Made by a program: the position numbers and the translations under genes. From Io17-Chloro-G2 sp963663135 (GTDB lineage Bacteria > Chloroflexota > Dehalococcoidia > Lucifugimonadales > UBA3495), in the NCBI GenBank assembly GCA_963663135.2, contig CAXXRM010000003.1, forward strand, positions 1-64,000: 64,000 bases of DNA, given 5' to 3'. The notes beneath the pieces are model-generated. The model worked only from the letters and a program-made list of their open reading frames with translations, was not told the origin of the DNA and searched no databases. How positions within the stretch are numbered: position 1 is the stretch's first letter; each line of letters opens with the position of its first letter. This document shows, in pieces, positions 20,901 through 29,777 of this stretch.

Positions 20901-23900
20901 GGCACATTTACCAACCTGACCAGTGGCGCGACGTTGGCCACCTACACGCCCGTAACCGCCGACGTGGGCAAGTACCTGCAGGCCACGGCAACCTATACCG
21001 ACCCGCATGGTTCCGGCAAGAGTGCAAGTGGAGTATCGGTCAATGCGGTGCTGGCGGCGACGACGACAAACAATCCGCCGGTCTTTTCGGCAGATACCGC
21101 AACCCGGTCGGTGCCGGAGAACACCGGACCGGAAGTCAACTTCGGCACTGCTGTCACCGCCTCGGACGTTAACAACGACGACCTGACTTACTCCCTGGGC
21201 GGAACCGACGCGGCATCCTTCGGAATTGTCGCTACGTCGGGCAAGTTGCAGACCAAGGCAGACCTGGACTACGAGACCAAGAAGTCCTACGAGGTGACGG
21301 TTACCGCCGCGGACCCGTCGGACGACACTGACAGCATCATCGTCACCATCAACGTGAAAAACGAGAACGAAGACGGCAAGGTTACCCTGTCATCGCTCCA
21401 ACCCCAGGTGGGGACTGAGCTGACTGCCGAGCTGTCCGACCTTGACGGGGAGCCAACCAGGATTTCCTGGCAGTGGGCCAGAGCCGACACCGCATCCGGT
21501 GAGTTCACCAACGTCAGCAGCGGGGAGAATCCTGCCAGCTACACGCCGGTTGCCGCCGATGTGGGAAAGTTCCTGCGGGCCACGGCAACCTACACCGATC
21601 CGCAAGGCGCGGGGAAGAGCGCGGGCATAGTTTCGGACAATGCGGTGCAGCCGGCGCCGGCAACGAACAGCGCGCCGGTCTTTTCGTCGGCAACAGCCAG
21701 CCGTTCGGTGGCGGAGAACTCGGTGATAGGAGCCGGCGTCGGCACCCCGGTTACCGCTGCCGACGCGGTCACCGACACGCTGACCTACTCCCTGGGCGGA
21801 ACCGACGCGGCATCCTTCAGCATCGTGCCCGGCACCGGGCAACTGCAGACCGGAATTGAACTGGACTTCGAGATCAAGAATTCCTATGAGGTGACGGTCA
21901 CTGCAGCGGACCCATCCACCGAGAGCGATAGCATCACGGTAACTATCACCGTGACCAACGAAGACGAAGCCGGTACCGTGAGGCTGTCAACGGTCCAACC
22001 CCAGGTTGGGACTGAGCTGACCGGCATCTTGACCGACCCCGACGGAGACGTTTCCGGCGTAACCTGGCAGTGGGCGCGGAGCGGCGCCAACGGCTCCTAT
22101 TCCAATATCAGCAGCGCAGCCGCCTACGATCCGATAGCCGCCGACGTGGACAAGTTCCTGCGGGCCACGGCCACCTACACCGACCCGCAGGGAGGCAGTA
22201 AGACCGCGATTGGCGTATCGGTGAACCCGGTGCAGGCAGCGCCGGCGGGCGCCAACGTGGCTCCGGCCTTCTCGGCGGAAACCGCCGCCCGCTCCGTGGA
22301 TGAGAATGCGGCGATAGAAGCTAACATCGGCACCCCGGTGACCGCAGCCGACACCGACACTCTGACCTACACGCTGGGCGGTGACGACGCAGGATTGTTC
22401 GATATTGTCGATACGTCCGGGCAATTGCAGACCAAAACTGTGCTGGACTATGAGACCGACCATTCCTACGAAGTGACGGTCACCGCTACCGACCCTTCCG
22501 CCGCCGCCGACAGCATCGCGGTCACCATAACCGTGATTAACTTGGACGAGGTAGGCACGGTGACATTGGCGCCGGACCCACCCCAGGTTGGTACGGCGTT
22601 GACTGCAACGCTGGAAGACCCCGACGGTACCGTTCCCAGCGTGACCTGGCAGTGGGCCAGGGGCGACACCATCGGAACTCTTACCGACATTGCCAGCGGG
22701 TCCAGCTACACGCCGGAAGCCGCCGACTTGGGCAAGTACCTGCGGGCCACCGCCTCTTACACCGACCTTCAAGGCTCGGGCAAGACGGCCATGAAAGTGT
22801 CGGCCAATCCGGTTCAAGCGGCGCCGGTGGCGAATAACGCGCCGGAGTTCTCAGGGTCCACAGCCACCCGGTTGGTGGCGGAAAATACTCCCGCGGGCGA
22901 GGACATCGGTGATCCCGTAGCCGCTACTGACTCGGATAATGGCGACACGCTGACCTACTCTCTTGGAGGGACCGACGCCGACTCCTTCGGCTTCGTCACC
23001 ACTTCAGGTCAGTTGCAGACCAAAGACCCTCTGGACTATGAGGACAAGCAGCCGTACACGGTCACCGTGTCGGTCCACGACGGCAGGGATGCCAACGGCG
23101 CGGCCAACACCGCCGTGGATGCCACCATCACGGTTACCATCAACCTGTCGAACGTTGAGGAGTCGGGTACCGTGACTCTGTCATCAGCCCAACCCTTGAC
23201 CGGGACCGCGTTCGTCGCCAGTCTGACCGACCCGGACGGGAGCGTTACCAGCCTCACCTGGCAGTGGGCTTCAAGCGCTACGTCAGGGGGCACATTTGAC
23301 GATATTACGGGCGCAACATCAGCTACCTACACGCCGGGGGCCGGCGACCTGGGCGAGTACCTGCAGGCCACCGCGACCTACACCGATGGGCACGACAGCA
23401 ACAAGAGCGCTGTTGCGGAGTCGGCAGAGCCAACGAACAGCGCGCCGGTCTTTGCTGAGGCCACGGCAACGCGTTCGGTAAGAGAGGACGCCTCAATCGG
23501 GGCCAACGTCGGCACCCCGGTTACCGCCACCGACGCCGACGCGCTGGCCTACACGCTTGCCGGGACCGACGCGGCATCCTTTAGCATTGTCGAAACGTCG
23601 GGGCAGTTGCAGACCGGGACTCTCCTGGACTACGAGGACAGGAGGTCCTACGAGGTCACGGTCACCGCCACCGACCCATCGGGCGCAACCGACGTCATCA
23701 CCGTGATCATAGAAGTGACCAACGTGGAAGAACCGGGTTCGGTGACTCTGTCAACGGTCCAGCCCCAGGTGGGGACGGAAGTGACCGCCGAGTTGACCGA
23801 CCCCGACGGGGACCCCACCAGGGTTATATGGCAGTGGGCCCGGACGGCCTCTCTTAATGGAAGCTGGACCAACGTCAGCAGCGGGGTGGACCACGCGAGC

Positions 23901-25979
23901 TACACGCCGGTAGCCGCCGACGTGGGCCAGTACCTGCGGGCCTGGGCTTCCTATTCCGACCTCCATGGCGGCAGCAAGAGCGCGAATGGAGTATCTGACA
24001 ACCCGGTTCAGGCAGCGCCGGCGGGTAACAACTCGGCTCCGGTCTTCTCTGAGCGCACCGCCGTCCGGTCGGTGTCGGAGAACACGGCAACGGAAACCGG
24101 CTTCGGCACACCGGTTTCCGCCAGCGACGCTAACAGCGATACGCTGACCTACACGCTTGGCGGAGCCGACGCGGACTCCTTCGTAATAGTCGCAGCGTCC
24201 GGACAGTTGCGAACCAAGGACCCATTGGATCATGAATCCAGGAGTTCCTACCAGGTGACGGTCACCGCCGCCGACCCGTCCAACGCGACCGACATCATCG
24301 CCGTAACGATCACTGTGACCAACGAGGACGAGGCCGGCGCCGTGGAACTGTCAACGGTCCAACCCCAGGTGGGGACGGCCCTGACCGCTACTCTGGATGA
24401 CCCCGACGGCGTTCCTTCCAGCGTCGCCTGGCAGTGGGCCAGGGGCGCCACCGCTTCCGGCCCCTTTACCAACGTCAGCAGCGGGGCGGATCCGGCCACT
24501 TACACCCCGGTAACTGCCGACCTGGACCAGTACTTGCAGGCCACGGCGACATATACCGACCCGCAAGGCTCGGGCAAGAGCGCGCATGTAGTTTCGTACA
24601 ACCCCGTGCGGGCAGCGCCGGCGGTCAACAGCGATCCGGTGTTTTCAGAGGAAACCGCCACGCGTTCGGTGAGGGAGAACGCCGAAATTGGGGCCAACGT
24701 CGGCACTCCGGTAACCGCTGGCGACGCCGAAATCGATACGCTAACCTACAGCCTCGAGGACGACGCGGCCCCCTTTGAGATCGTGCAAGCCAGCGGACAA
24801 TTGCAGACCACGGCGGCGCTGAACTTCGAGGAAACTCCGTCCTACAGCGTGACCGTCATTGCCACCGACCCGTCGGACAAGAGCGACACCATTACGGTGA
24901 CCATCACCGTGGACAACGTGGACGAGGACGGCTCGGTGACGTTGTCGTCGCTCCAGCCCCAGGTGGGGACGGAGCTGACCGCGACGCTGACGGATCCCGA
25001 TGGAGACCCATCCAGCGTAACCTGGCAGTGGGTCAGCGGAGACTCGAACGTCGGCAGTGGAGACACCTACACGCCGGTCACCGCCGACGTGGGCAATTTC
25101 CTGCAGGCCACGGCCACCTACACCGACCCGCAGGGCTCGGGTAAGACCGCGACTGGAGTATCGGACAACGCGGTCCAAGCGGAGCCGGCGACCAATAGTG
25201 CGCCGGAATTCTCGGCGGACACCGCCGTCCGGGCCGTGCCCGAAAACACGGCGGCGGGCCGGAGCATTGGCGCGCCCCTTACGGCTACGGATCCCGACAA
25301 CGACACCCTGACCTACAGCCTGGGTGGAACCGATGCCGGATCGTTCCGGATTGTTCAAGCGACCGGCCAGTTGCAGACGAAACTGCCTCTGGACTCCGAG
25401 GTCAAGGACACGTACACGGTAGTGGTCACCGCCACTGACCCATCCGGCGCATCCGACACTATCACCGTCACCATAAACGTGGCCAACGTGGATGAAGCGC
25501 CTGGGGTGTCGGGGCCGACGAGCCGAAATTACAAAGAGAACGACGTTGTGGCAGTGGGTTCCTACGCGGCCACCAATCCGGAAAACGGCACTATTGTCTG
25601 GGGGAAGTCGGGAGGCGACAGCGACGACTTTTCCATCAGCAACACCGGGGAGCTAACCTTCAGCTCCCCACCAAACTTTGAATTCCCGAGTGACCTGAAC
25701 ACGGACAACGTGTACCACGTCACCGTCGAAGCGTCTCGACGGGACCGATACCGGTTCTCTGGCAGTGACCATCACCGTCACCAACGAGGACGAGCAAGGG
25801 CTGTTATCCCTGCCGTCGGATCAGCCCGAGGTTGGTTTCGAGCTGACTGCATATCTGGCCGACCAAGACGGAACCGTTTCCGGCGAGACTTGGAAGTGGG
25901 AGAGTTCCTCAGACGGGCAGACCAACTGGGCCACCATCACCGGGGCCTCGTTGGCCAGCTACACGCCGGTCGCCGCTGA
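14970..25979 (+). CDS. Giant cadherin-like surface protein, N-terminal part
   Basis: The start is ATG 14970, eight bases after GAGAGGGG; the frame opens at 14937 without a better site. Residues 1-37 form a signal peptide (IGAIGMLGLAALVGLFAAL, probable cleavage after VFAQ). The rest is a string of ~190-residue units. Each unit is a cadherin-like domain (ATRSV.EN, VTATD, LTYSLGGTD, SGQLQT, YEVTVTATDPS) followed by an Ig-like domain (VTLSS.QPQVGT, TWQWA, YTPVAADVGKYLRATATYTDP). I count about sixteen units here, some with a variant cadherin-like insert (near 16040, 19890 and 25500). Aspartate motifs typical of calcium-binding linkers recur. True coding ends near 25736; the remaining residues to 25979 are an out-of-frame tail. 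The protein continues in the next ORF. Role inferred: calcium-dependent surface adhesion. Confidence 0.85.
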   Translation: MRHRTLIGAIGMLGLAALVGLFAALSSTFSPQDAVFAQSNNPPLFASDETTRTVDEHPRGEDAPWYRNIGGPVTATDGDDDPLTYSLENAGKSQFTIVRSTGQLRTGGHLNYEDQSVYEVKVIATDPSGANDRITVTINVNDVDESGTVALSWKQPQVETVLEATLKDPDGDISGLTWQWSRSSSKSATPTPIGTATSARYTPVAADERKFLWATASYSDGNGSGKTAEAVSYRWVRLRPASNNAPVFAEAGSNGYACPEDIDTDYCLFVSRSAAVGTEIYNPARATDPDRYDEIRYSLEGDDAGSFGVVASTGYLITKTSQNNANTGPYTVTLKASDESGATDTATVTIRLGGNRWNPAVIGPREIRFPENGTWRVATYTASTPAGPTNGWIVSVETGGGEGDFFDIDDDGVLTFKEPPNYKDPGDNEYSFSITAYDPNPPRGQKPGKTFFNVKVTVIDVEEANEQPAFADATTTRSIIENTVAGENVGDPVTATDPDRDALTYTLGGADGAAFEIDDASGQIKVATGTTLDHETKSSYSVTVSVRDSKDADANPDMAMDDTVDVTITVTNEEEDGTITLAPPQPQVGTAFTATLSDLDGAVSGTTWVWESSADGNTGWTPVSGAISTVTTSSYTPVDADLGKYLRAAATYTDPEGSGKSAEAVSDNAVQARPVTNSNPQFSAETTTREVDEGTVVGGNVGAPVTATDTGDTLAYGLEGDDAAAFEIDSTSGQIEVATGTTLDYDTKSSYSVTVSVRDSKDDYDAADTATDDTIDVTITVTNVDEDGTVTLAPSPPQVGTALAATLSDPDGTVSGTTWVWESSADGNTGWTPVTGAVSTVTTSSYTPVDADLDRYLRATATYTDPEGPGKSAEAVSGNPVQARTVTNSNPEFSAGTTTREVDEGTVVGGNVGAPVTATDTGDTLTYGLEGDDAAAFEIDSTSGQITVATGTALDYDTKSSYSVTVSVRDSKDDFGDADTATDDTIDVTVTVTNVDEDGAVTLAPSPPQVGTALTATLTDPDGAVSGTTWAWESSADGTTGWTPVSGATSTVTTSSYTPVTGDFGRYLRATATYTDPQGSGKTADAVSDNPVQARPVTNSAPEFPSETTTRAVDEDTVAGGNVDEPMTATDTENGDTLTYGLEGDDAAAFEIDSTSGQITVATGTTLDYDTKSSYSVTVSVRDSKDDFGDADTATDDTIDVTITVINVDEDGTVTLAPPQPQVGTALTATLSDPDGTVSGTTWVWKSSSDGTTGWTVVSGATSTVTTSSYTPVAADLNKYLRATATYTDPQGSGKTADAVSDNPVQARPVTNATPGFSAETTTRAVDEDTVAGGDVGAAVTATDTDTDTDNGDTFTYGLEGDDAAAFEIDSTSGQIKVGTGTTLDFETKSSYSVVVTVRDSKDDYDAADTATDDTIGVTITLTNLDEDGTVTLAPAQPQVRTALSATLTDPDGTASGTTWVWESSADGNTGWTTVSGATSTATASRYTPVPTDLNKYLRTTATYTDPQGSGKSAEAVSDNAVQARPVTNAAPQFSDETTTREVDEDTVVGGNVGAPVTATDTDTDTGDTLAYGLEGTDAAAFEIDSTSGQIKVATETTLDFETRSSYSVTVSVRDSKDDYGVSDTATDDSITVTITVNGVDETPEVMGPDSIDYAENGEGEVTSYSAFDPETGSITWSWDGDDKDRFLPSANGSLAFRTPPDYETPTDNDGDNVYQVTVQASDGSNTGSLDVTVTVINEDEDGTVTLSSDQPQTGTALTATLSDLDGTVSGTTWAWESSADGSTGWTAVTGATSTVTTSSYTPVDGDLDRYLRVTATYTDPEDSGKSADAMAANPTNSAPVFSSNAADRSVRENTAIGDDIGTPVTATDADALEYTLGGTDMPSFGIVTASGQLQTEVTLDYEDKSSYEVTVTATDPAGATATITVTITVTNVNEDGTVTLSSIQPREGVALTASLSDPDGAPSSVYWQWARGDSQNGTFTNLTSGATLATYTPVTADVGKYLQATATYTDPHGSGKSASGVSVNAVLAATTTNNPPVFSADTATRSVPENTGPEVNFGTAVTASDVNNDDLTYSLGGTDAASFGIVATSGKLQTKADLDYETKKSYEVTVTAADPSDDTDSIIVTINVKNENEDGKVTLSSLQPQVGTELTAELSDLDGEPTRISWQWARADTASGEFTNVSSGENPASYTPVAADVGKFLRATATYTDPQGAGKSAGIVSDNAVQPAPATNSAPVFSSATASRSVAENSVIGAGVGTPVTAADAVTDTLTYSLGGTDAASFSIVPGTGQLQTGIELDFEIKNSYEVTVTAADPSTESDSITVTITVTNEDEAGTVRLSTVQPQVGTELTGILTDPDGDVSGVTWQWARSGANGSYSNISSAAAYDPIAADVDKFLRATATYTDPQGGSKTAIGVSVNPVQAAPAGANVAPAFSAETAARSVDENAAIEANIGTPVTAADTDTLTYTLGGDDAGLFDIVDTSGQLQTKTVLDYETDHSYEVTVTATDPSAAADSIAVTITVINLDEVGTVTLAPDPPQVGTALTATLEDPDGTVPSVTWQWARGDTIGTLTDIASGSSYTPEAADLGKYLRATASYTDLQGSGKTAMKVSANPVQAAPVANNAPEFSGSTATRLVAENTPAGEDIGDPVAATDSDNGDTLTYSLGGTDADSFGFVTTSGQLQTKDPLDYEDKQPYTVTVSVHDGRDANGAANTAVDATITVTINLSNVEESGTVTLSSAQPLTGTAFVASLTDPDGSVTSLTWQWASSATSGGTFDDITGATSATYTPGAGDLGEYLQATATYTDGHDSNKSAVAESAEPTNSAPVFAEATATRSVREDASIGANVGTPVTATDADALAYTLAGTDAASFSIVETSGQLQTGTLLDYEDRRSYEVTVTATDPSGATDVITVIIEVTNVEEPGSVTLSTVQPQVGTEVTAELTDPDGDPTRVIWQWARTASLNGSWTNVSSGVDHASYTPVAADVGQYLRAWASYSDLHGGSKSANGVSDNPVQAAPAGNNSAPVFSERTAVRSVSENTATETGFGTPVSASDANSDTLTYTLGGADADSFVIVAASGQLRTKDPLDHESRSSYQVTVTAADPSNATDIIAVTITVTNEDEAGAVELSTVQPQVGTALTATLDDPDGVPSSVAWQWARGATASGPFTNVSSGADPATYTPVTADLDQYLQATATYTDPQGSGKSAHVVSYNPVRAAPAVNSDPVFSEETATRSVRENAEIGANVGTPVTAGDAEIDTLTYSLEDDAAPFEIVQASGQLQTTAALNFEETPSYSVTVIATDPSDKSDTITVTITVDNVDEDGSVTLSSLQPQVGTELTATLTDPDGDPSSVTWQWVSGDSNVGSGDTYTPVTADVGNFLQATATYTDPQGSGKTATGVSDNAVQAEPATNSAPEFSADTAVRAVPENTAAGRSIGAPLTATDPDNDTLTYSLGGTDAGSFRIVQATGQLQTKLPLDSEVKDTYTVVVTATDPSGASDTITVTINVANVDEAPGVSGPTSRNYKENDVVAVGSYAATNPENGTIVWGKSGGDSDDFSISNTGELTFSSPPNFEFPSDLNTDNVYHVTVEASRRDRYRFSGSDHHRHQRGRARAVIPAVGSARGWFRADCISGRPRRNRFRRDLEVGEFLRRADQLGHHHRGLVGQLHAGRR

Positions 25980-28900
25980 CGTAGACAAGCACCTCCGAGT
26001 CACGGCAACCTACACCGACCCGCAGGGTTCGGGCAAGACCGCTGAGGCGGTGTCAAACGGCGCCGTGCTGCCGGAGCCGAACAGCTTGCCGCAGTTCTCG
26101 GGTACGACCGTCACCCGCTCGGTGGCTGAGAATACCCCTGCGGGCAGGGACATTGGAGTCCCGATTACCGCCGCTGACACCACCGGCGACACGTTGGACT
26201 ACACGCTGGGCGGCGACGATGGAGACTCATTCAGCATTATCAGCACGTCCGGCCAGTTGCGGACCAAGGACGACCTGGACTACGAGAGAAAGCCCAGCTA
26301 TTCGGTAACCGTCACCGTCACCGATTCGTCCAGCGCCGTCGCAGAAGTCCCGGTGACCATCACCGTCACCAACGTGGAGGAAGAAGGGAAGGTAACGCTG
26401 TCGTCGACCCAACCCCGGGTAGGCACCGCGCTAACCGCTACCCTTACCGACCCGGACGTCGTCTCTGGCACACCCACATGGCAGTGGACCATAGCCGGCA
26501 GCGCAACCGGTACCTTCGCCAACATCAGCCCTGGGGGTACGTCGGCCAACTACACGCCATTGGCGGGTGAGGTGGGCAAGTACCTGAAGGTCAGCGCCTC
26601 CTACGCCGACGGAGAGGGTTCCGGCAAGAGCGCACAATTTGCGCCGGCCAGCCCGGTAAGGGTGAGGCCGGTAAGGGTGAGGCCGGCGAGGGTGAGCCCG
26701 GCGAACAACGCCGCTCCGTCTTTCCCGGCCACCGAGAACGGCGCCCGAAGCGTGGCCGAAAATACCCCGGCGGGCCGGAACATCGGCGCACCGGTCGACG
26801 CCACCGACCCGAACGCCAACGATACGCTCACCTACTCCAAGAGCGGGGCCGACGCCGCTTTCTTCGACATTGTCTCAACCTCCGGCCAGTTGCGGACCAA
26901 GGACGACCTTGACTACGAGAGAAAGGCCAGCTATTCCGTAACCGTAACCGTCACCGATTCATCCAGCGCCGTCGCAGAAGTCCCGGTGACCATAACCGTC
27001 ACCAATGTGGAGGAAGAAGGGACGGTAACGCTGTCGTCGGTGCAACCCCAGGTTGACACCGCGCTGACCGCTACTCTGACCGACCCCGACGTCGTCTCTG
27101 GCGCCCCTACATGGCGGTGGACCATTGCCGGCAGCGCGACCGGCGCCTTCAACAACGTCAGCACTGGAGGCACGTCGGCTAGCTACACGCCGGTAGCGGG
27201 TGACGTGGGCAAGTACCTGAAGGTCACCGCCTCCTACACCGACGGAGAGGGCTCCGGCAAGAGCGCATATTTAGCGCCGGCCAGTCCGGTGAGGGTGGCG
27301 ACGACAAACAACGCCGCGCCGGTCTTCCCGTCCAACGAGAACGGTGCCCGGAGCGTGGCCGAAAATACCCGGGCGGGCCGGAACATCGGCGCACCGGTCG
27401 ACGCCACCGACCCGAACGCAAACGATACGCTCACCTACTCCAAGAGCGGGAACGACGCCGCTTTCTTCAACATCGTCTCAACCTCCGGCCAGTTGCGGAC
27501 CAAGGACCCTCTGAACTATGAAACCAAGAACAGCTACTCCTTTACGGTAACCGCCACTGACCCGTCGGGCCTCACGGCCACAAAAACGGTGACCGTCTCC
27601 GTGACCGACGTGAACGAACCGCCGGGTAAACCCGCAATCCCCACGGTGGGGCCCGCTTCAACCAACGGTCATACCACCCTGAGCGTGTCATGGAATGCGC
27701 CGTCCAACCGCGGGTCGGCCATCACGGGATACGACGTGCAGTACCGCAAAAATGGAACCGGGGGTTGGCTTTCCAACAACGTGTCAGTCTCCGGGACCGG
27801 CGCTACCATCAGCAACGTGACGCCCGATTCAAACTACCAGGCCAGGGTGCGGGCGAGGAGCCAGGAAGGCACCGGTACATGGTCGGAACCGGGGAACGGC
27901 CGGACGGCGGTAACCCCGTTCAACCTCCAGGCAACGTTAACCGTGAGCTACCAGTCGGCGAGCTACCGCGTAACCGAGGGTGGTTCCCGGAGCATCACGG
28001 TCACCCTGTCTGAGCCTGCCGACCGGGTCCTTTCAATCCCGATAACAGTCGCAAATGGAACTGCGGAATACGGGGACTACCAGGTTACCGGGTTGAACAA
28101 CAACGCCCTGTCCATATCTCCTGGGGACAGCAGTCGCAGATTCACCTTCAGGGCTCTGCATGAAGCCGACAGAAGCAATGAGACAGTGAACCTGGGGTTC
28201 GGCAACCTTCCCAACAAAGTGACCGCGGGCGCCCGAAATACGGCCACGGTAAGTATCACAGACGATGACGTCCTTGTTAGGACCAGTAACGACGACGACG
28301 ACGATTATGACGACGATCAAGATGAAAAGAGCGAGATTGACCCGCTCAGCAATATCGTCGACTCCGATACCTCGGGTAACCGGGCTCCTGTGTTTGTCGA
28401 GGGCGTTAGCACCAGGCGTACGGTGCCGGAACACGCAGAGCGGGCGGCCTACATCGGTTCGCCGGTGATTGCCACAGACCCGGACGGCGACGTGTTGACC
28501 TACTCCCTTGGGGATGTTTTCGACGGGCAAACCTTCATCGTTGATAGCGCCTGGGGCCAGTTGATGACCAAATTGCCGCTGGACTTCGAAACCAAGTCCA
28601 GCTACACCGTGGTGGTGGGAGTTACCGACGGCCGGGGCGCCGGCGACACCATGGTTGTGACCATCAATTTGACCGATATGCAAGAAGTGCCTGTCGACAA
28701 CCCCCAAACCCAGGCAGTGGGCAAGGTCAATCCCGACGCAGAGGTCACCATCGAGACGCCGGACGGCGTTGCGGCGGTCAGGTTCCCTATCGGTTCCCGG
28801 GAATCTTCCTACCAGGTCAGGGTGGACTCAGCTTCGAGCAACTGCGGGAGTGATATTCCTGAAGGCGCTCTCCGGGCTTCCCTCAGCGTGGAATACTTTG

Positions 28901-29547
28901 ACAACTGGGGTAGTCAGGAGCATGACGTGGTCCTGGACCAGCCGGCCACAATCATGCTCAGGCTGAACGCAAGCGAATTGGGCGGAGTGAACCAGGTGTT
29001 GGCGGCCCACCGGCGGGGCGGGTTCAACGTCTTCGCCCGCAGCGACGCGGCTGGCGATTGGTCGAACGTGGAGTTCACGCTGGAGGCCAATGACCAGGGT
29101 ACTATCACCCTTACCGTCGGAGGTCTGTACCGGCTTCACTGCTTCGCCGCTGCCACTGACGCTGCAGCGTTCGGGTCGGTGTTGCGGCCCGCCGCCGAGA
29201 CCCCGACGCCCACGCCCACGCCGCAGCCCACAGTCCAGCCGACGCCGGAGCCTACTCCGACGCCCACTCCGGTGGCAACGCAGCTCCCAACGGCGACGCC
29301 TACGATTGTCCCCGATGTCACGGAAACGCCCGAGCCGAAGCCACCGGTAATCAGTTTGGTTGAAGAAGTGTCCGCCGCGGCGGAGCCTGAGGCCCCGGAT
29401 GACCCGGCAACGCCAATTCGGGAGGAATCCGTAGATACGCCGATCTGGCCTATCTTGATGATGATCGCAGGGGTAACGATGATGGCAACCGGCGGCGGCC
29501 TGTACCTGGTAGCGCGGCGGCGGCGCAGGGCCGAAGGGAGACCCTAG
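25765..29547 (+). CDS. Giant cadherin-like surface protein, C-terminal part with membrane anchor
   Basis: This continues the preceding protein in the +1 frame. Aligning the join with the paralogous segment at 20100-20190 shows one extra base within 25734-25737; without it the two frames fuse into one protein of about 4,860 residues. After further cadherin/Ig units come a fibronectin III domain (~27630-27920), a Calx-beta domain (~27940-28265), an acidic run (DDDDDYDDDQDE) and one last cadherin-like domain. Next is a ~150-residue beta domain with two cysteines and a Pro/Thr stalk (TPTPTPQPT). The C-terminus is a transmembrane helix (IWPILMMIAGVTMMATGGG) followed by an Arg-rich tail. That is a stop-transfer anchor, so the repeats are displayed outside the cell. 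The ORF start at 25765 is internal, not a real initiation site. Confidence 0.85.
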   Translation: MTITVTNEDEQGLLSLPSDQPEVGFELTAYLADQDGTVSGETWKWESSSDGQTNWATITGASLASYTPVAADVDKHLRVTATYTDPQGSGKTAEAVSNGAVLPEPNSLPQFSGTTVTRSVAENTPAGRDIGVPITAADTTGDTLDYTLGGDDGDSFSIISTSGQLRTKDDLDYERKPSYSVTVTVTDSSSAVAEVPVTITVTNVEEEGKVTLSSTQPRVGTALTATLTDPDVVSGTPTWQWTIAGSATGTFANISPGGTSANYTPLAGEVGKYLKVSASYADGEGSGKSAQFAPASPVRVRPVRVRPARVSPANNAAPSFPATENGARSVAENTPAGRNIGAPVDATDPNANDTLTYSKSGADAAFFDIVSTSGQLRTKDDLDYERKASYSVTVTVTDSSSAVAEVPVTITVTNVEEEGTVTLSSVQPQVDTALTATLTDPDVVSGAPTWRWTIAGSATGAFNNVSTGGTSASYTPVAGDVGKYLKVTASYTDGEGSGKSAYLAPASPVRVATTNNAAPVFPSNENGARSVAENTRAGRNIGAPVDATDPNANDTLTYSKSGNDAAFFNIVSTSGQLRTKDPLNYETKNSYSFTVTATDPSGLTATKTVTVSVTDVNEPPGKPAIPTVGPASTNGHTTLSVSWNAPSNRGSAITGYDVQYRKNGTGGWLSNNVSVSGTGATISNVTPDSNYQARVRARSQEGTGTWSEPGNGRTAVTPFNLQATLTVSYQSASYRVTEGGSRSITVTLSEPADRVLSIPITVANGTAEYGDYQVTGLNNNALSISPGDSSRRFTFRALHEADRSNETVNLGFGNLPNKVTAGARNTATVSITDDDVLVRTSNDDDDDYDDDQDEKSEIDPLSNIVDSDTSGNRAPVFVEGVSTRRTVPEHAERAAYIGSPVIATDPDGDVLTYSLGDVFDGQTFIVDSAWGQLMTKLPLDFETKSSYTVVVGVTDGRGAGDTMVVTINLTDMQEVPVDNPQTQAVGKVNPDAEVTIETPDGVAAVRFPIGSRESSYQVRVDSASSNCGSDIPEGALRASLSVEYFDNWGSQEHDVVLDQPATIMLRLNASELGGVNQVLAAHRRGGFNVFARSDAAGDWSNVEFTLEANDQGTITLTVGGLYRLHCFAAATDAAAFGSVLRPAAETPTPTPTPQPTVQPTPEPTPTPTPVATQLPTATPTIVPDVTETPEPKPPVISLVEEVSAAAEPEAPDDPATPIREESVDTPIWPILMMIAGVTMMATGGGLYLVARRRRRAEGRP

Positions 29548-29557
29548 GAGGTCCAAG

Positions 29558-29593
29558 TGACTTGCCGGGCGGTCAACCCTCCCGGGCAAGTCA
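29558..29593 (+). terminator. Rho-independent-type hairpin after the giant gene
   Basis: TGACTTGCCGGG (29558-29569) pairs with CCCGGGCAAGTCA (29581-29593) with a one-base bulge and an 11-base loop, ten bases after the stop codon. The U-run after it is short (GTTT). Confidence 0.6.
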
Positions 29594-29619
29594 GTTTGGA
29601 ACCCCTCAAATTGATGATT

Positions 29620-29777
29620 CTATGCGTCCTCCAAGACGGCAGGGCTGCCGTCCTCCCGGGCAAAGGTTAGGAAGAGCTCGGTAGCGGGCAATACAGTCAG
29701 CCTTGGTCCACCGTAGTCGACTTGAACCAGTGGATAGGCAAGTCCCAAAACCGGATTGTCTTTCAACCGTTGTAAAG
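29620..29777 (-). pseudogene. C-terminal scrap of an unrecognised protein
   Basis: The minus frame reads RLKDNPVLGLAYPLVQVDY then GGPRLTVLPATELFLTF and stops at 29620. Composition is protein-like. At 29777 it abuts, in the opposite direction, the truncated secreted-protein relic, so this is a recombination joint. I cannot name the family. Confidence 0.35.

Noticed and set aside
29136..29350. Low-complexity CCCACGCCCACGCCG-type run as a possible regulatory repeat
   Set aside because: It simply encodes the Pro/Thr stalk before the membrane anchor.
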